A stretch of DNA of 64,000 nucleotides. Source: Pantoea sp. A4 (GTDB lineage Bacteria; Pseudomonadota; Gammaproteobacteria; Enterobacterales; Enterobacteriaceae). A program made the translations under genes and the position numbers. A model generated the notes under the pieces. The model saw only the letters and a list, made by a program, of their open reading frames with translations, ran no database searches and was not told the origin of the DNA. The stretch covers positions 418,856-482,855 of the forward strand of contig NZ_ALXE01000019.1 of assembly GCF_000295955.2 (NCBI RefSeq). Reading direction: 5' to 3'. Shown here piece by piece: positions 46,263-55,954 of this stretch (within the stretch, counting starts at the first letter, position 1; every line of letters begins with the position of its first letter).

Positions 46263-48434
46263 TTACGCTTTCTGTTTGTATTCGTAGTTGTAGTAGTCGT
46301 ACCCGTAGCCATAGCTGTTGCTGGCTTTGCGTACCACGGCGTTGAGGATCACACCCTTGATGTCGATACCGTTCTGCTCGAAGCGACGATAGCTGACTTC
46401 CAGCTCTTTGGCGGTATTTGCACCAAATCGTGCCACCATTAACGAGGTTCCTGCCATTTTTCCGATAATAGAGGCATCGGTTACGGCAAGAATTGGTGGG
46501 GTATCAATCAACACCAGGTCATAGTTTTTGCTCGCCCAGGTCAACAGTTCACCCATGCGGCGGTGCATCAACAGTTCTGACGGATTAGGCGGCACCTGGC
46601 CACGCGACAGGAAATCGAAGCTCCATGCACCTTGCTGAATAATTGAAGGCGTGAATTCGCTCTCGCCCGACAGCACGCTGGAAAGACCGATTTTATTCTC
46701 CGCCCCCAGCAGGTCGTGGGTATAACCGCGACGCATATCGCCGTCAATCAGCAGCACGCGCTGCCCCGCTTTTGCCACCAGTGTGGCGAGGTTCGAACAG
46801 ATAAAGGTTTTACCGATACCCGGACTGGCCCCGGTGATCATCAGGATATTGTTCTTCGCTTCCATCATGGCAAAGTGCAGGCTGGTACGCAGGCTGCGAA
46901 TCGCCTCAATGGACAGGTCGGTGGGGTTACCCAACGCCAGCAGCGTGTTGTGAGCGTCACCTTTAGTTCGGGTGCCTTTACGCGTCAGCAGCTCGCCATC
47001 CCGCTTACGCTGCCACTCTGACAACGGTACGCTGGCATAGACGTTCATGCCCAGCTCTTCGAGCTGCTCCGGGTTTTCAATGCCGCGATGCAACATGGCT
47101 TTCAGCAACACCACACCAAAGGAGACAATCAGACCCAATACAATGCTGGCCGCAATGATCAGCATCTTTTTCGGTGCCATCGGCGTATTACCGGTTTCCG
47201 CCGTATCAATGATGCGAACATCACCCACGGTACTGGCTTTGCTGATCCCCAGCTCTTGCTGACGATTCAGCAACTGCATGTAGATCTCCTGACCAGACTG
47301 CACATCCCGCGTTAAACGTAAAATCTCCTGCTGCGTTTGCGGCATACCGGCGATTTTTTTGTTCAGCTGCGTCTGTTCGTCCTGCAGGGTTTTACGTTTT
47401 TCCAGCAATGCACGATAAGTCGGGTGATCTTTGGTATACAGCTGTGAGACTTCCGCTTCACGGAAGGTCAGCTCATTCAGCTGGCTCTGAATACTCACCG
47501 AGGAGTCCAGCGCCGACTTCGCTTCCAGCGACATATCCACCGATTCATTCTGGCGACGATAGGCATTGAGCTTATCTTCAGCTGTATCAAGATTACTGCG
47601 CACCTGCGGCAGCTGAGTGCGTAAGAACTCCAGGCTTTTCTCAGCCTGCTCTGACTTACGGTCAATATTCTGCATCAGATAGTTATTGATGATCTGGTTC
47701 AGAATCTTGCTGATTTGCACCGGATCTTCACCGATGTATTCCAGACCCAAGACGCCAGTATCTTTGCCTTTATCGGCGACCGTCAGGTTATTAACGATCA
47801 TGTTGACGGCCTGCAAGTCGGTCAGTTTGGTCACGCTGAAGCTGGTCCCGCTATCCGCCTGGATATCACTCACCAGCATCGAGATACCATCATGCTGTTC
47901 GAAGCGCCCTACCTGCCCTTTGAACAACACGTCGCCAGACTTGCTCACGGTGTAGCTTTGCGGACCGGTGACTTCAACAGAAACGGTGCGCTTATCGACG
48001 CTCAGTGGAATTTCCAGTCGACTCACGGCAATCTGCGCAGGCTTGTTGCCCATTAAACGGGACAGGCCTTTACCAAACACCGGGAAGTAATCCTGCTGCA
48101 CCAGTGCATCCAGCCCCAGATCGTCCACGGTTTTACCGATCACCATACGCGATTCGATGATCTGAATTTCAGTGTCTGATTCAGGTGTGGAAGGCAGAAT
48201 ATCCTGTAGGTTGTTCAGTACTGAGTTGGCGTCTTTCTGCTCAACCTGTACCAGCGCGTCGGAACTATAAATGGGTGTAGCAAACAGCGTGTAAAGCGTC
48301 CCCGCCAGCATGAAGAAGGCGGTGATAGCCACGATCACCCAACGGTTATCGATAACTTGTCCAACAAGGTGCGCCAGATCCCATCCACTGGAATCCTCTT
48401 TTGGCGCGGTCATTACCTTATCTCTTATATTCAT
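46263..48434 (-). CDS. amsA: Polysaccharide co-polymerase / tyrosine autokinase Wzc/AmsA
   Basis: About 723 residues. Two membrane segments (VIVAITAFFMLAGTLYTLF; MLIIAASIVLGLIVSFGVVL) flank a large periplasmic coiled-coil domain. The cytoplasmic BY-kinase has Walker A ITGASPGIGKTFICSNLA, Walker A' VLLIDGDMRRGYTHDL and Walker B LVLIDTPPIL, and ends in a tyrosine cluster, YGYGYDYYNYEYKQKA. It controls chain length and assembly with AmsH. ATG 48434 has GGGA upstream; an ATG at 48446, directly behind the amsI stop, is equally possible. Confidence 0.96.
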   Translation of the reverse strand: MNIRDKVMTAPKEDSSGWDLAHLVGQVIDNRWVIVAITAFFMLAGTLYTLFATPIYSSDALVQVEQKDANSVLNNLQDILPSTPESDTEIQIIESRMVIGKTVDDLGLDALVQQDYFPVFGKGLSRLMGNKPAQIAVSRLEIPLSVDKRTVSVEVTGPQSYTVSKSGDVLFKGQVGRFEQHDGISMLVSDIQADSGTSFSVTKLTDLQAVNMIVNNLTVADKGKDTGVLGLEYIGEDPVQISKILNQIINNYLMQNIDRKSEQAEKSLEFLRTQLPQVRSNLDTAEDKLNAYRRQNESVDMSLEAKSALDSSVSIQSQLNELTFREAEVSQLYTKDHPTYRALLEKRKTLQDEQTQLNKKIAGMPQTQQEILRLTRDVQSGQEIYMQLLNRQQELGISKASTVGDVRIIDTAETGNTPMAPKKMLIIAASIVLGLIVSFGVVLLKAMLHRGIENPEQLEELGMNVYASVPLSEWQRKRDGELLTRKGTRTKGDAHNTLLALGNPTDLSIEAIRSLRTSLHFAMMEAKNNILMITGASPGIGKTFICSNLATLVAKAGQRVLLIDGDMRRGYTHDLLGAENKIGLSSVLSGESEFTPSIIQQGAWSFDFLSRGQVPPNPSELLMHRRMGELLTWASKNYDLVLIDTPPILAVTDASIIGKMAGTSLMVARFGANTAKELEVSYRRFEQNGIDIKGVILNAVVRKASNSYGYGYDYYNYEYKQKA

Positions 48435-48446
48435 GGAAAATCCCAT

Positions 48447-48881
48447 CTATCGGCTTAATACGTTGACCCATTTCTGGGAAGCGTTTTCCAGTAGTCCATA
48501 CACATCTTCAAATGCCTCGCGGCTTTTACGGTATGGATCCGCTATTTCTCGTTGGTTGAGCCAGTGTCCCAGCAGCATGGTTTTACCGCGCGCAGCAGGA
48601 TCGATACGGTTTACCTGCTCCAGATGTCTCTTCTCCATCACCAGGATCAGATCAAATTCACGGCACATCTCTGCGGTGAGCTGACGCGCCTGATGCTCAG
48701 CCAGCGACACCCCATGCTGCGCCGCCACATCGCTGGCGGTTTGGTCCGCCGCATAGCCTTTCATAGCGCTCAGACCGGCAGACTCAACCCGCATGGCGGG
48801 AAGCGCCTGCTTCAGCAAACGCTCGCCGGTTGGCGAGCGGCAGATATTGCCAACACATACCACTAACACTGACTTAATCAT
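48447..48881 (-). CDS. amsI: Low-molecular-weight protein tyrosine phosphatase Wzb/AmsI
   Basis: 144 residues. The P-loop CVGNICRSPTGERL (C-x5-R-S) lies at the N-terminus and the general acid Asp in EIADPYRKSREAFEDVY. It dephosphorylates the tyrosine tail of AmsA; phosphorylation cycling drives polymer assembly. Wza-Wzb-Wzc order is conserved. Confidence 0.97.
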   Translation of the reverse strand: MIKSVLVVCVGNICRSPTGERLLKQALPAMRVESAGLSAMKGYAADQTASDVAAQHGVSLAEHQARQLTAEMCREFDLILVMEKRHLEQVNRIDPAARGKTMLLGHWLNQREIADPYRKSREAFEDVYGLLENASQKWVNVLSR

Positions 48882-48934
48882 GACTTATTAAGGCCTTCCA
48901 ACGGATGGGGGTCAGACGTGGCTGACCCGGGCGA

Positions 48935-50071
48935 TTAATCCCACTGATGGATTAAACGCGTGCTGTAAACCGCCTGATCGATACCGGTAATGGTCGGTAA
49001 CAGACCGGAAATCACGCGATTCCAGCGGGTAAGCGGTGTGGAGGTGACATACACGATGTCATACGGTTGCAGCTGGAATTCCGTGCCCATGACCATTGCG
49101 GCAGCGTCTTTCGTATTGAGCTGGTAGATATTGGCAATTTTCTTGCCGCCAGTGCCGTGCAGTGGGCGAATGACAAACACGCCGGTTGCATCTGAAGTGG
49201 ATTGATCCATGCCCTGAGCATTCCCCAGTGCTTCTGCCAGCGTCATGCCGCTGCGATCCATTTTCAGCGTGGTTTGCTGTTTCACTTCGCCCATCACAAA
49301 CACTTTGAGATCGTCATTGCGCGGAACGTAAAGGATATCGCCGGGATAGAGCAGATGGTTCTGGCTCAGATCGCCATTCTGCATCAGCGCCTGCAACGAA
49401 AGACGATTCTCCTGACCGTTATGGGTCAGCACCACATTACGCCAGTCGGCATCGGCAGCTAATCCACCCGCCGCATTGATCGCGTCCAGCACGGTGAGCG
49501 GCACGTTGGTGATGGCCTGCTGACCCGATGTGGTGACAGAACCGGTCACGTAGGCTTTTTGCGACCGGAAAGCGGCGACGTTAACGTCAACCTGTGGGCT
49601 TTCAATATATTGCGCCAGACGACGCGCCATCTCGCTACGAATTTCCGTTACCGTACGACCTGCAACGCGCACTTTACCAATGTACGGGTAGAAGATTGTT
49701 CCGTCTGCCTGTACCCAGTTACCGGTGTCACTGGCGCTACGGTACTGACCGGCTGGTGTGGTCAGTTCAGGGTGATCCCACACCGTCACGTTCAGCACAT
49801 CGCCAATACCCACATGGTATTCATAACGCTGGATCTCGCCCTGCAACAGCGGATTAGCCTGCGCGACCGTCGGACGCGGACGCATTCTTTCCACCAGACC
49901 TGGCGTCATGGGAAAGACGTTAACGTACTTATCAATGTCGTAGTTACTGTCTTGCTGTTCGACAACATCTTTTCCCATCGTCGACAGATGCTGGCCTGGC
50001 ACCACCGTACATCCGGAGAGAATCGTTGCTGAGATCAGTAAAGGAAGCAGTTTCGTTTTGATTGTAATCAT
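48935..50071 (-). CDS. amsH: Outer-membrane polysaccharide exporter Wza/AmsH
   Basis: About 378 residues with a lipoprotein signal; the lipobox is in [71 protein letters not shown] and [20 protein letters not shown] match Wza. It forms the octameric outer-membrane channel. I start at ATG 50071 to match Wza length; ATGs at 50080 and 50089 are in frame and none has a strong Shine-Dalgarno. Confidence 0.96.
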   Translation of the reverse strand: MITIKTKLLPLLISATILSGCTVVPGQHLSTMGKDVVEQQDSNYDIDKYVNVFPMTPGLVERMRPRPTVAQANPLLQGEIQRYEYHVGIGDVLNVTVWDHPELTTPAGQYRSASDTGNWVQADGTIFYPYIGKVRVAGRTVTEIRSEMARRLAQYIESPQVDVNVAAFRSQKAYVTGSVTTSGQQAITNVPLTVLDAINAAGGLAADADWRNVVLTHNGQENRLSLQALMQNGDLSQNHLLYPGDILYVPRNDDLKVFVMGEVKQQTTLKMDRSGMTLAEALGNAQGMDQSTSDATGVFVIRPLHGTGGKKIANIYQLNTKDAAAMVMGTEFQLQPYDIVYVTSTPLTRWNRVISGLLPTITGIDQAVYSTRLIHQWD

Positions 50072-50101
50072 CTGATTCATCGCTATCATTTGTTGATTGA
50101 T

Positions 50102-50119
50102 AGCGGCGCATACGCCGCT
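50102..50119 (-). other. Strong hairpin in the amsG-amsH leader
   Basis: Seven-base GC-rich stem (50102-50108 with 50113-50119, four-base loop) 13 to 31 bases upstream of amsH. No T-run, so not a clear terminator. It could partly attenuate transcription, mark an mRNA processing site, or fold near the amsH start. Confidence 0.45.
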
Positions 50120-50197
50120 GTGTAAGCGTCTGACAAAGGGGGAAAATCGCCAGATTAAACGCTGAAACTCTGTTTCGTTATCATTCGCTCCCTCTGG

Positions 50198-51631
50198 TTA
50201 ATAAGCACCATCACGCTTCAACACCACGCCCACTGTTTTGAATAAAATTGCAATGTCATTCCACAGTGACCAGTTCTTGACATACCAGGAGTCAAAATAG
50301 ACACGCGTCTCATAGTCCACGTCATTACGCCCACTCACCTGCCATAATCCGGTCATGCCAGGTTTCGCCATCAGGTAGTAATCAACATCTCCGGCATAGC
50401 GGCTTAACTCATCCTCAATCACCGGGCGCGGCCCTACCAGGCTCATTTCGCCACGAAAGACGTTCCATAACTGAGGTAATTCATCCAGGCTGGTTTTGCG
50501 GATGAAGTGGCCGACACGGGTAATACGTGGGTCGTTTTTCAGCTTGAAATCTTTATCCCACTCGGCGCGCGCTTCCGGGCTGGTACGCAGCACCTCTTCC
50601 AGCACCTCTTTCGAGTTGATCACCATGGAGCGGAATTTCAGACATTTGAACTTGCGACCGTGCATCCCGACGCGCTCATGTCCGTAGATCGGCGAGCCAC
50701 CATCCCGTGCCACTAAAAAGGCCAGGATCAGCAGCGCAGGTGAGAGCATCAAAATAATCGCCAGGGCACCCACAACATCAAAGCTGCGCTTCAGGAAACG
50801 CGAAGTGCGGCGCGCCAGGTTGTTGTTCACGCGCAGAATCATCACTTCATGGCTAAAGATATAAGCCATGTCGGTGCCATACAGCGGCACGCCGCGCAGG
50901 GTCGGGATCACCGATACCGAACGACAGTTATGCTTTGCCAACAGCTTCAGCCAGTTGTCGCGGTGCTGGCTTTGTTCAAACTCCACCGCGACAATAAACT
51001 GTGTTTCCGCCTGGGTTAACGCCCACACCTGCTCTTCACTCCGCAGGACGGGTACACCGGCTAAGGTCGTTTCTGCGCACGTTCCGTCAACATCGACAAA
51101 GGCGATAACATCAAACCCCATCACCTCTTCACTTTGCAGCGCCTGCCAGGCTTCCAGGGCATTTTTATCGCTACCAATAATGATGGTTTGTTTTTTCCAC
51201 AGCCCGAAACGGTTTAACACACGTTTTGACAGTGCACGCGCCGATGGAATCAGTACCAACGCAAACAGCCAGGTTAATAACCAGACAAAGCGTGACATCT
51301 GCCATTGTGATAATGCCGTTATTGATAAATCGATAACGGAAAAAATGAGAATGGTACGAAAAATCTCTTTTAACTCGAACCAGAACGGTTTGCGATAAGT
51401 AAAGTGGCGCAAGCGCACCCAGAACCAAGCAACACACACCACAGAAAGGAAGAGATGCGTTGCAATTTTAAGCTGCATATCCTTTTCGGAAATATCTGCT
51501 AGTGGTGAATTTGCCATCAGGCTAATCACTGCCATCGCGAGGAAAAAAGCGGCGTTGAAGCAAATTAAATCAGAGCATGCCAACAGCAATTTCGTAGTAA
51601 GACTTTTGAACGTAAATTCAGTATCGCGCAT
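50198..51631 (-). CDS. amsG: Undecaprenyl-phosphate galactose phosphotransferase AmsG (WcaJ/WbaP type)
   Basis: Initiating enzyme of the EPS repeat: moves galactose-1-phosphate (or glucose-1-phosphate) from UDP-sugar to undecaprenyl phosphate. 477 residues with four N-terminal membrane segments, a central CoA-binding-like domain (TIIIGSDKNALEAWQALQSE), then the catalytic sugar-transferase domain: KRSFDVVGALAIILMLSPAL, KCLKFRSMV, TSLDELPQLWNVFRGEMSLV, GPRPVI, KPGMTGLWQVSGRNDVDYE. First gene of the operon, behind a leader of several hundred bases. Confidence 0.95.
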   Translation of the reverse strand: MRDTEFTFKSLTTKLLLACSDLICFNAAFFLAMAVISLMANSPLADISEKDMQLKIATHLFLSVVCVAWFWVRLRHFTYRKPFWFELKEIFRTILIFSVIDLSITALSQWQMSRFVWLLTWLFALVLIPSARALSKRVLNRFGLWKKQTIIIGSDKNALEAWQALQSEEVMGFDVIAFVDVDGTCAETTLAGVPVLRSEEQVWALTQAETQFIVAVEFEQSQHRDNWLKLLAKHNCRSVSVIPTLRGVPLYGTDMAYIFSHEVMILRVNNNLARRTSRFLKRSFDVVGALAIILMLSPALLILAFLVARDGGSPIYGHERVGMHGRKFKCLKFRSMVINSKEVLEEVLRTSPEARAEWDKDFKLKNDPRITRVGHFIRKTSLDELPQLWNVFRGEMSLVGPRPVIEDELSRYAGDVDYYLMAKPGMTGLWQVSGRNDVDYETRVYFDSWYVKNWSLWNDIAILFKTVGVVLKRDGAY

Positions 51632-51848
51632 ATTTAACTCTTTATTTTATTTCCTTAAACCCAAAACGCCTCAGGCACTGTTAAATCTGGCAACGAAGCC
51701 ATGCCTTGAACGCTACAGAGGGGATCCCGGTTTTTACGCCAATCCTCGTTGCTCATGAACCAAGAAAAACCATTTAGTACCAATTAATTAGCCAAATTTT
51801 TACGCAGTAACTTGCCTGCTATTCCTGTACCCGTATTTCAGCCTCAGA

Positions 51849-51887
51849 CACGCTACCGCCCTTGGCTGTCGCTGCCAATACCGCTGT
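51849..51887 (-). promoter_or_regulatory. JUMPstart/ops element upstream of the EPS operon
   Basis: The minus strand shows a JUMPstart sequence with a perfect ops core GGCGGTAGCGTG at 51849-51860, about 218 bases before amsG. Its upstream half matches the consensus less well than the copy at 31856. Expected RfaH loading site. Confidence 0.92.
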
Positions 51888-52141
51888 TAATCACCTTGTT
51901 TTCCGTCTGGCTTTGCCTGTAAAAGATTTCTTAACCGTGAAAAAAAGCGGCCTCAGAAATTAACCCTCTGAGATATTTCTATTACTGCATAGCAGCAGGC
52001 TTTTACTGGCTCGTTGCTATACTAGTTATTACTGGCTTGTTTACAAGTAGGTGCTGGCGCGCCTGCGCTACTTTAGGAAAAAGACTACCAGTAATTAGTA
52101 TTGCCAGTTCTCAATTCAGATATTTATCCCTGCGATTTTAG

Positions 52142-52169
52142 GATTTATGCCATACGGCAGGGATTGCAA
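52142..52169 (-). promoter_or_regulatory. Candidate ams operon promoter
   Basis: Minus strand TTGCAA (52164-52169), 16-base spacer, TAAATC (52142-52147), downstream of the RcsAB-like box and about 510 bases before amsG. A second possible pair, TTGTAA/TAGTAT, lies at 52019-52046. Neither is strong. Confidence 0.35.
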
Positions 52170-52204
52170 TTAATTAAAAAAATTGCATATACATTACTTT
52201 ACAG

Positions 52205-52218
52205 GCGGAATAATCCTA
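52205..52218 (-). promoter_or_regulatory. Probable RcsAB box upstream of amsG
   Basis: TAGGATTATTCCGC on the minus strand agrees with 12 of 14 positions of the RcsAB consensus TRVGAAWAWTSYGR as I remember it. It lies about 575 bases upstream of amsG. In E. amylovora the RcsA/RcsB site for amsG is likewise roughly half a kilobase upstream. The rest of the 52219-52485 stretch shows no gene. Confidence 0.68.
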
Positions 52219-52485
52219 ATTTAGGAATCTACTGGGATCGTAAAAATATTCAAAGCGCATAACAAAAATAAAAAGTTTTTATTTCAATTCAGTAAGAGAA
52301 AGTCCGAATAAATAGACACCATTAAATATAAGAATATCCTTAGATGATAAGCCACGAGATTGATGTGCTTTTTCAGCACGGTATCGGGTGTGGCCGGAGG
52401 CAGTTATGTTTTGCCAGACCAAAAAAAGACAGGAATAGATGGACCTGAAACCGCAGCCGGGATGGGTACGTCAGGTCAGGAGAGG

Positions 52486-52517
52486 AAAAAAAACCCGGTC
52501 AGATGGCTGACCGGGTT
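52486..52517 (-). terminator. asmA terminator
   Basis: Eleven-base stem (52492-52502 with 52507-52517, four-base loop) with eight A residues on the left, giving T8 on the minus strand, 17 bases after the asmA stop. It isolates asmA from the ams leader. Confidence 0.93.
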
Positions 52518-52533
52518 TCTGTACATCATCACA

Positions 52534-54351
52534 TCATGGGTGAGGCTTGCCGCGCTGACCTTGTGGTGGTGACTGGCTGTCTAACCACTGATTCAGGCGT
52601 GATTTGGCTTCGTTTTGGAGCTGCTGACGCATAATCTGATCCACGGGCAGTGAATACTGCACGTTTTGCCAGCTGCCATACATGCGCAGTGGCACCGACT
52701 GCTGCGACAACGCATTCACCAGGCTATCATCGCCTTTCCAGCCACTGACCTGAATTCCCAGTGTGACATCGAGAGATTGTCTGGCGAGATCAATGGCACC
52801 CGCACCTTTTAGCGCCAGGCGGTCACTGCCCCCCTGAACGTTTTGCAATCTCATGACGCCATCGTTCAGCGTCACACTGGCGTTAAGCTGATCAATCGGA
52901 TGGGATACGTTATCGTCATTACTCACACGATTGCTGATACGGGCGACTGCACGTTGCAGCATCTGTTGCGGATCTATCTGCCCCATTTCCAGCTTGTTGA
53001 CCTGCACGTCAGCCGTGCCATGCCAGCTATTTTTCGCCTGCTGCAAATCCAGCGTTTCACCTTGTAGTGACCCTTTGAAGTCCAGATCGCCGCGTAACGC
53101 ATCAGGTAACGCGAGCGCCTTCAACAGCGGTTGCAGTGGGATGCCATGTAGTTCAGGCTGTAATGCCACTTGCGTCACGGGCTGACGAATGTCCACTGAG
53201 CCAGGTACACTAAAGTGCCCGGTCCCCACGTGTCCTTCAAGCGTCTCCAGGGTCATCAGCCCCAGGCGATCGTTGGCTTTAACACGGAAATCGGTTAGCG
53301 CTAGCCCTCGCCACAACACATTATCTGCCTGTAGATGCAAGTCGAGGTTCATGGCATTCAGGGGAGAATCTGCATTTGGACGTTCACGCGGCTCGGCTAT
53401 TACCGGGCCACGGCGTGAAGCCCGCTCCGCATTAGTTTGTGTATCATCGGCTACGCTGGTGGTCAGCAGGCGATCAAAATTCAGACTGGTGGCATGGAGA
53501 TTAAGTGCCAGCTGTTGTGGCACCAGCAGGTCGCCCGAAGCGTTCCCGCTGAAAGCACTGTCATTGGCACTCACCTGCAACTGGTTGAGATCAAAACGCT
53601 GGGTCTGGCCATCCCAACTGCCCTGTAAACTGACATTACCTTTAATGCCTTCCGCAGGAAGATCGGCACCTGAGAGTTGGTAATCCAGCTTGCTGATCTG
53701 CCCTTTCAGGCTACGTGGATACTGTGCCGCATCCAGTTGCCCCTGGAGATCAAGGTTAAGGTTTTGCTGATCGCGTGAGACGCGCGTATCCAGAGAAATG
53801 CTCGCTACGCGGGAGCTGTTCTGTTCCAGATTAAGGTTGAAATCGCGGAAGTTTATCGCTTCACCACCGGCAGGCTGCCAGATGAGCAGGCTGTCCGACA
53901 GCTGCAGCTGAGCAATTCTGAACGACCAGCCGTTGTCACTACTGGTGCGTGGTGAGCTATTGCGCGGACCGGTGGGGGCATTTTTGGCCGTCACGGCTTC
54001 GCTCTCTGGGGTAACGCGAACCACCGCATTTTTCAGCATCACTTTACTGACGCTAAGCTGATGGGATAACAGCGGCCAGAGGTTGACATCCAGCCGCATG
54101 TTTTCTGCTGTAACAACCGGATCAGTGGCACCAGGTGCCGTCAGGCTGGTGCGCCCGGCCAGAATGCTCAACTTCGGCCAGACGTGCCAGCGCAAATCAC
54201 CGTGCAGCTCAAGCTGATAACCACTGCGCTGTGCAACCTGTTGCACCATGTAAGTACGAAAGTCGTTGGGATTGACCAGCAGCACCAGCGCCGTCATTCC
54301 CGCCACGACCACCACAAACAGGATGGCCAGCGTGGTTATCACTCTTCTCAT
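52534..54351 (-). CDS. asmA: AsmA family protein (outer-membrane assembly/lipid transport)
   Basis: 605 residues, near the 617 of E. coli AsmA. One N-terminal membrane anchor (ITTLAILFVVVVAGMTALVL) then VNPNDFRTYMVQQVAQRSGY and LRWHVWPKLSILAGRTSLTA as in E. coli. The remainder is a long beta-rich periplasmic part. AsmA-like proteins are now viewed as bridge-like lipid transporters between the membranes. ATG 54351 has GAGG upstream; GTG 54354 is also in frame. It follows dcd after 21 bases. Confidence 0.95.
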   Translation of the reverse strand: MRRVITTLAILFVVVVAGMTALVLLVNPNDFRTYMVQQVAQRSGYQLELHGDLRWHVWPKLSILAGRTSLTAPGATDPVVTAENMRLDVNLWPLLSHQLSVSKVMLKNAVVRVTPESEAVTAKNAPTGPRNSSPRTSSDNGWSFRIAQLQLSDSLLIWQPAGGEAINFRDFNLNLEQNSSRVASISLDTRVSRDQQNLNLDLQGQLDAAQYPRSLKGQISKLDYQLSGADLPAEGIKGNVSLQGSWDGQTQRFDLNQLQVSANDSAFSGNASGDLLVPQQLALNLHATSLNFDRLLTTSVADDTQTNAERASRRGPVIAEPRERPNADSPLNAMNLDLHLQADNVLWRGLALTDFRVKANDRLGLMTLETLEGHVGTGHFSVPGSVDIRQPVTQVALQPELHGIPLQPLLKALALPDALRGDLDFKGSLQGETLDLQQAKNSWHGTADVQVNKLEMGQIDPQQMLQRAVARISNRVSNDDNVSHPIDQLNASVTLNDGVMRLQNVQGGSDRLALKGAGAIDLARQSLDVTLGIQVSGWKGDDSLVNALSQQSVPLRMYGSWQNVQYSLPVDQIMRQQLQNEAKSRLNQWLDSQSPPQGQRGKPHP

Positions 54352-54372
54352 CACAGCCTCAGTCTTCGCGGA

Positions 54373-54954
54373 TCAATCTTTATCAATACGACTGGCATCA
54401 GCACCCTGCTGCCCGCGATATTTTGCATCTTCACGGCGATTGTACGGGCGAGCGGCAGGCGCAGAGAGCGGTTCAAAGCTCAGTGCACCAATCAACATAC
54501 CTGGACGCAGCGCCAACGGCAATTTACCGGAGTTAAAGAACTCCAGCACAATTCTTCCCTGCCAGCCGGGATCGATACGGTGTGCAGTCACATGCACCAT
54601 CAGCCCTAAACGCGCCAGTGAGGAACGACCATCCAGCCAACCCACCAGGTCATCCGGGATAGTGACCGACTCCAGCGTCACCGCCAGTGCCAGCTCACCT
54701 GGGTGCAGGAAAAAGGCCTCACCTTCTGGCAAGACAATCTCATCACTCATTACGCGATCCAGCGCCGCAGCAACTTCCTGCTTAGGGCCACTCAGATCGA
54801 TAAACGCAGCCGTGTGGCCGCTAAAGGTGCGGAACTGATTACCCAGACGCACGTCAACCGTCGCACCGTTAATGCGTTCAACCGGTGGACGAGGCTCAAT
54901 TGCCAGTTTGCCGCTATCGAGCCAGGCTTCAATATCGCGGTCACATAATCTCAT
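54373..54954 (-). CDS. dcd: dCTP deaminase
   Basis: 193 residues, the E. coli length. Makes dUTP from dCTP for thymidylate synthesis. [58 protein letters not shown] and [20 protein letters not shown] are intact; the catalytic Glu is in [16 protein letters not shown] or the GRIVLEF segment by family comparison. Order udk-dcd-asmA is the enterobacterial one. Confidence 0.97.
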   Translation of the reverse strand: MRLCDRDIEAWLDSGKLAIEPRPPVERINGATVDVRLGNQFRTFSGHTAAFIDLSGPKQEVAAALDRVMSDEIVLPEGEAFFLHPGELALAVTLESVTIPDDLVGWLDGRSSLARLGLMVHVTAHRIDPGWQGRIVLEFFNSGKLPLALRPGMLIGALSFEPLSAPAARPYNRREDAKYRGQQGADASRIDKD

Positions 54955-55025
54955 TGGCTTAACTCCATGGCATAAGTGTAGCGGGTCTCACTATTCTGAC
55001 CCGCATCACATCCTTGCGGACGACG

Positions 55026-55667
55026 TTATTCAAAGAACTGATTGATTTTTGCCTTGAGGATGTCAATGGCGATACGGTTTTTACCACCGCGCGGCACGAT
55101 AATGTCCGCATACTGTTTCGAAGGCTCGATGAACTGCAGGAACATCGGGCGCACCGTTTTCTGGTATTGCGCCATCACTGAATCCATAGAACGACCACGT
55201 TCATTGACATCACGCTTCATACGGCGCATCAGGCAGATATCTAACGGCGTATCCACAAAGATGGAGAAGTTTAGCTCATCACGCAGGCGTGCGTCGGTCA
55301 GCAACAGGATTCCTTCCAGAATAATCACTTTCTTCGGCTTCAGATGCTGCGTCTGGGCAGTGCGGGTATGCTCAACATAGCTATACACCGGCAACTCAAT
55401 ATCCTGGCCCGCCTTCAGCGCTTGCAGGTGCTGTAACAGCAGGTCGTGATCCATCGCGCTAGGGTGGTCATAGTTGGTTTTCACCCTCTCTTCCATAGTG
55501 AGGTGACTTTGGTCTTTATAGTAAGCATCTTCCGGGATCACCCCGATATGCTCATCACCCACCTGGTCACGAATTTCACGATAGAGCGTGCTGGCGATTA
55601 AACTTTTGCCCGAGGCGGAGGCACCTGCGATGCCTACGATCACGCACTGATGAGAGTTGTCAGTCAT
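55026..55667 (-). CDS. udk: Uridine kinase
   Basis: 213 residues from ATG 55667 ([20 protein letters not shown]), the E. coli start; the open frame continues 81 codons upstream without meaning. P-loop [60 protein letters not shown]. It phosphorylates uridine and cytidine in pyrimidine salvage. Confidence 0.97.
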   Translation of the reverse strand: MTDNSHQCVIVGIAGASASGKSLIASTLYREIRDQVGDEHIGVIPEDAYYKDQSHLTMEERVKTNYDHPSAMDHDLLLQHLQALKAGQDIELPVYSYVEHTRTAQTQHLKPKKVIILEGILLLTDARLRDELNFSIFVDTPLDICLMRRMKRDVNERGRSMDSVMAQYQKTVRPMFLQFIEPSKQYADIIVPRGGKNRIAIDILKAKINQFFE

Positions 55668-55954
55668 ACTTTTAAAAGGCCTGATACTGGCGTTCACGAC
55701 GTTATACAGCCACCCGTGCTGCGCCGATGAACAAAAATGAGAGGGTAATTTGGCGGTGATTATAGGGATTTCAGGGAGGTGACGCCAGAGAAAAGCAGGT
55801 TCGGTGTTTTCAGATTTTATCCTTTTATTACCGCAGGTTTCACCGATAATATAGAACGTAGCGAACATACCGTGCGTCAGTCTCACGGTTTTCAGGTCGC
55901 TTAAAGACACCCCAGCACTTCCGGTTGGGATTCAACTCATCAACAAGGAGTGGT

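Noticed and set aside
55668..55910. 81-codon upstream extension of udk
   Set aside because: ATG 55667 reproduces the E. coli N-terminus and 213-residue length.
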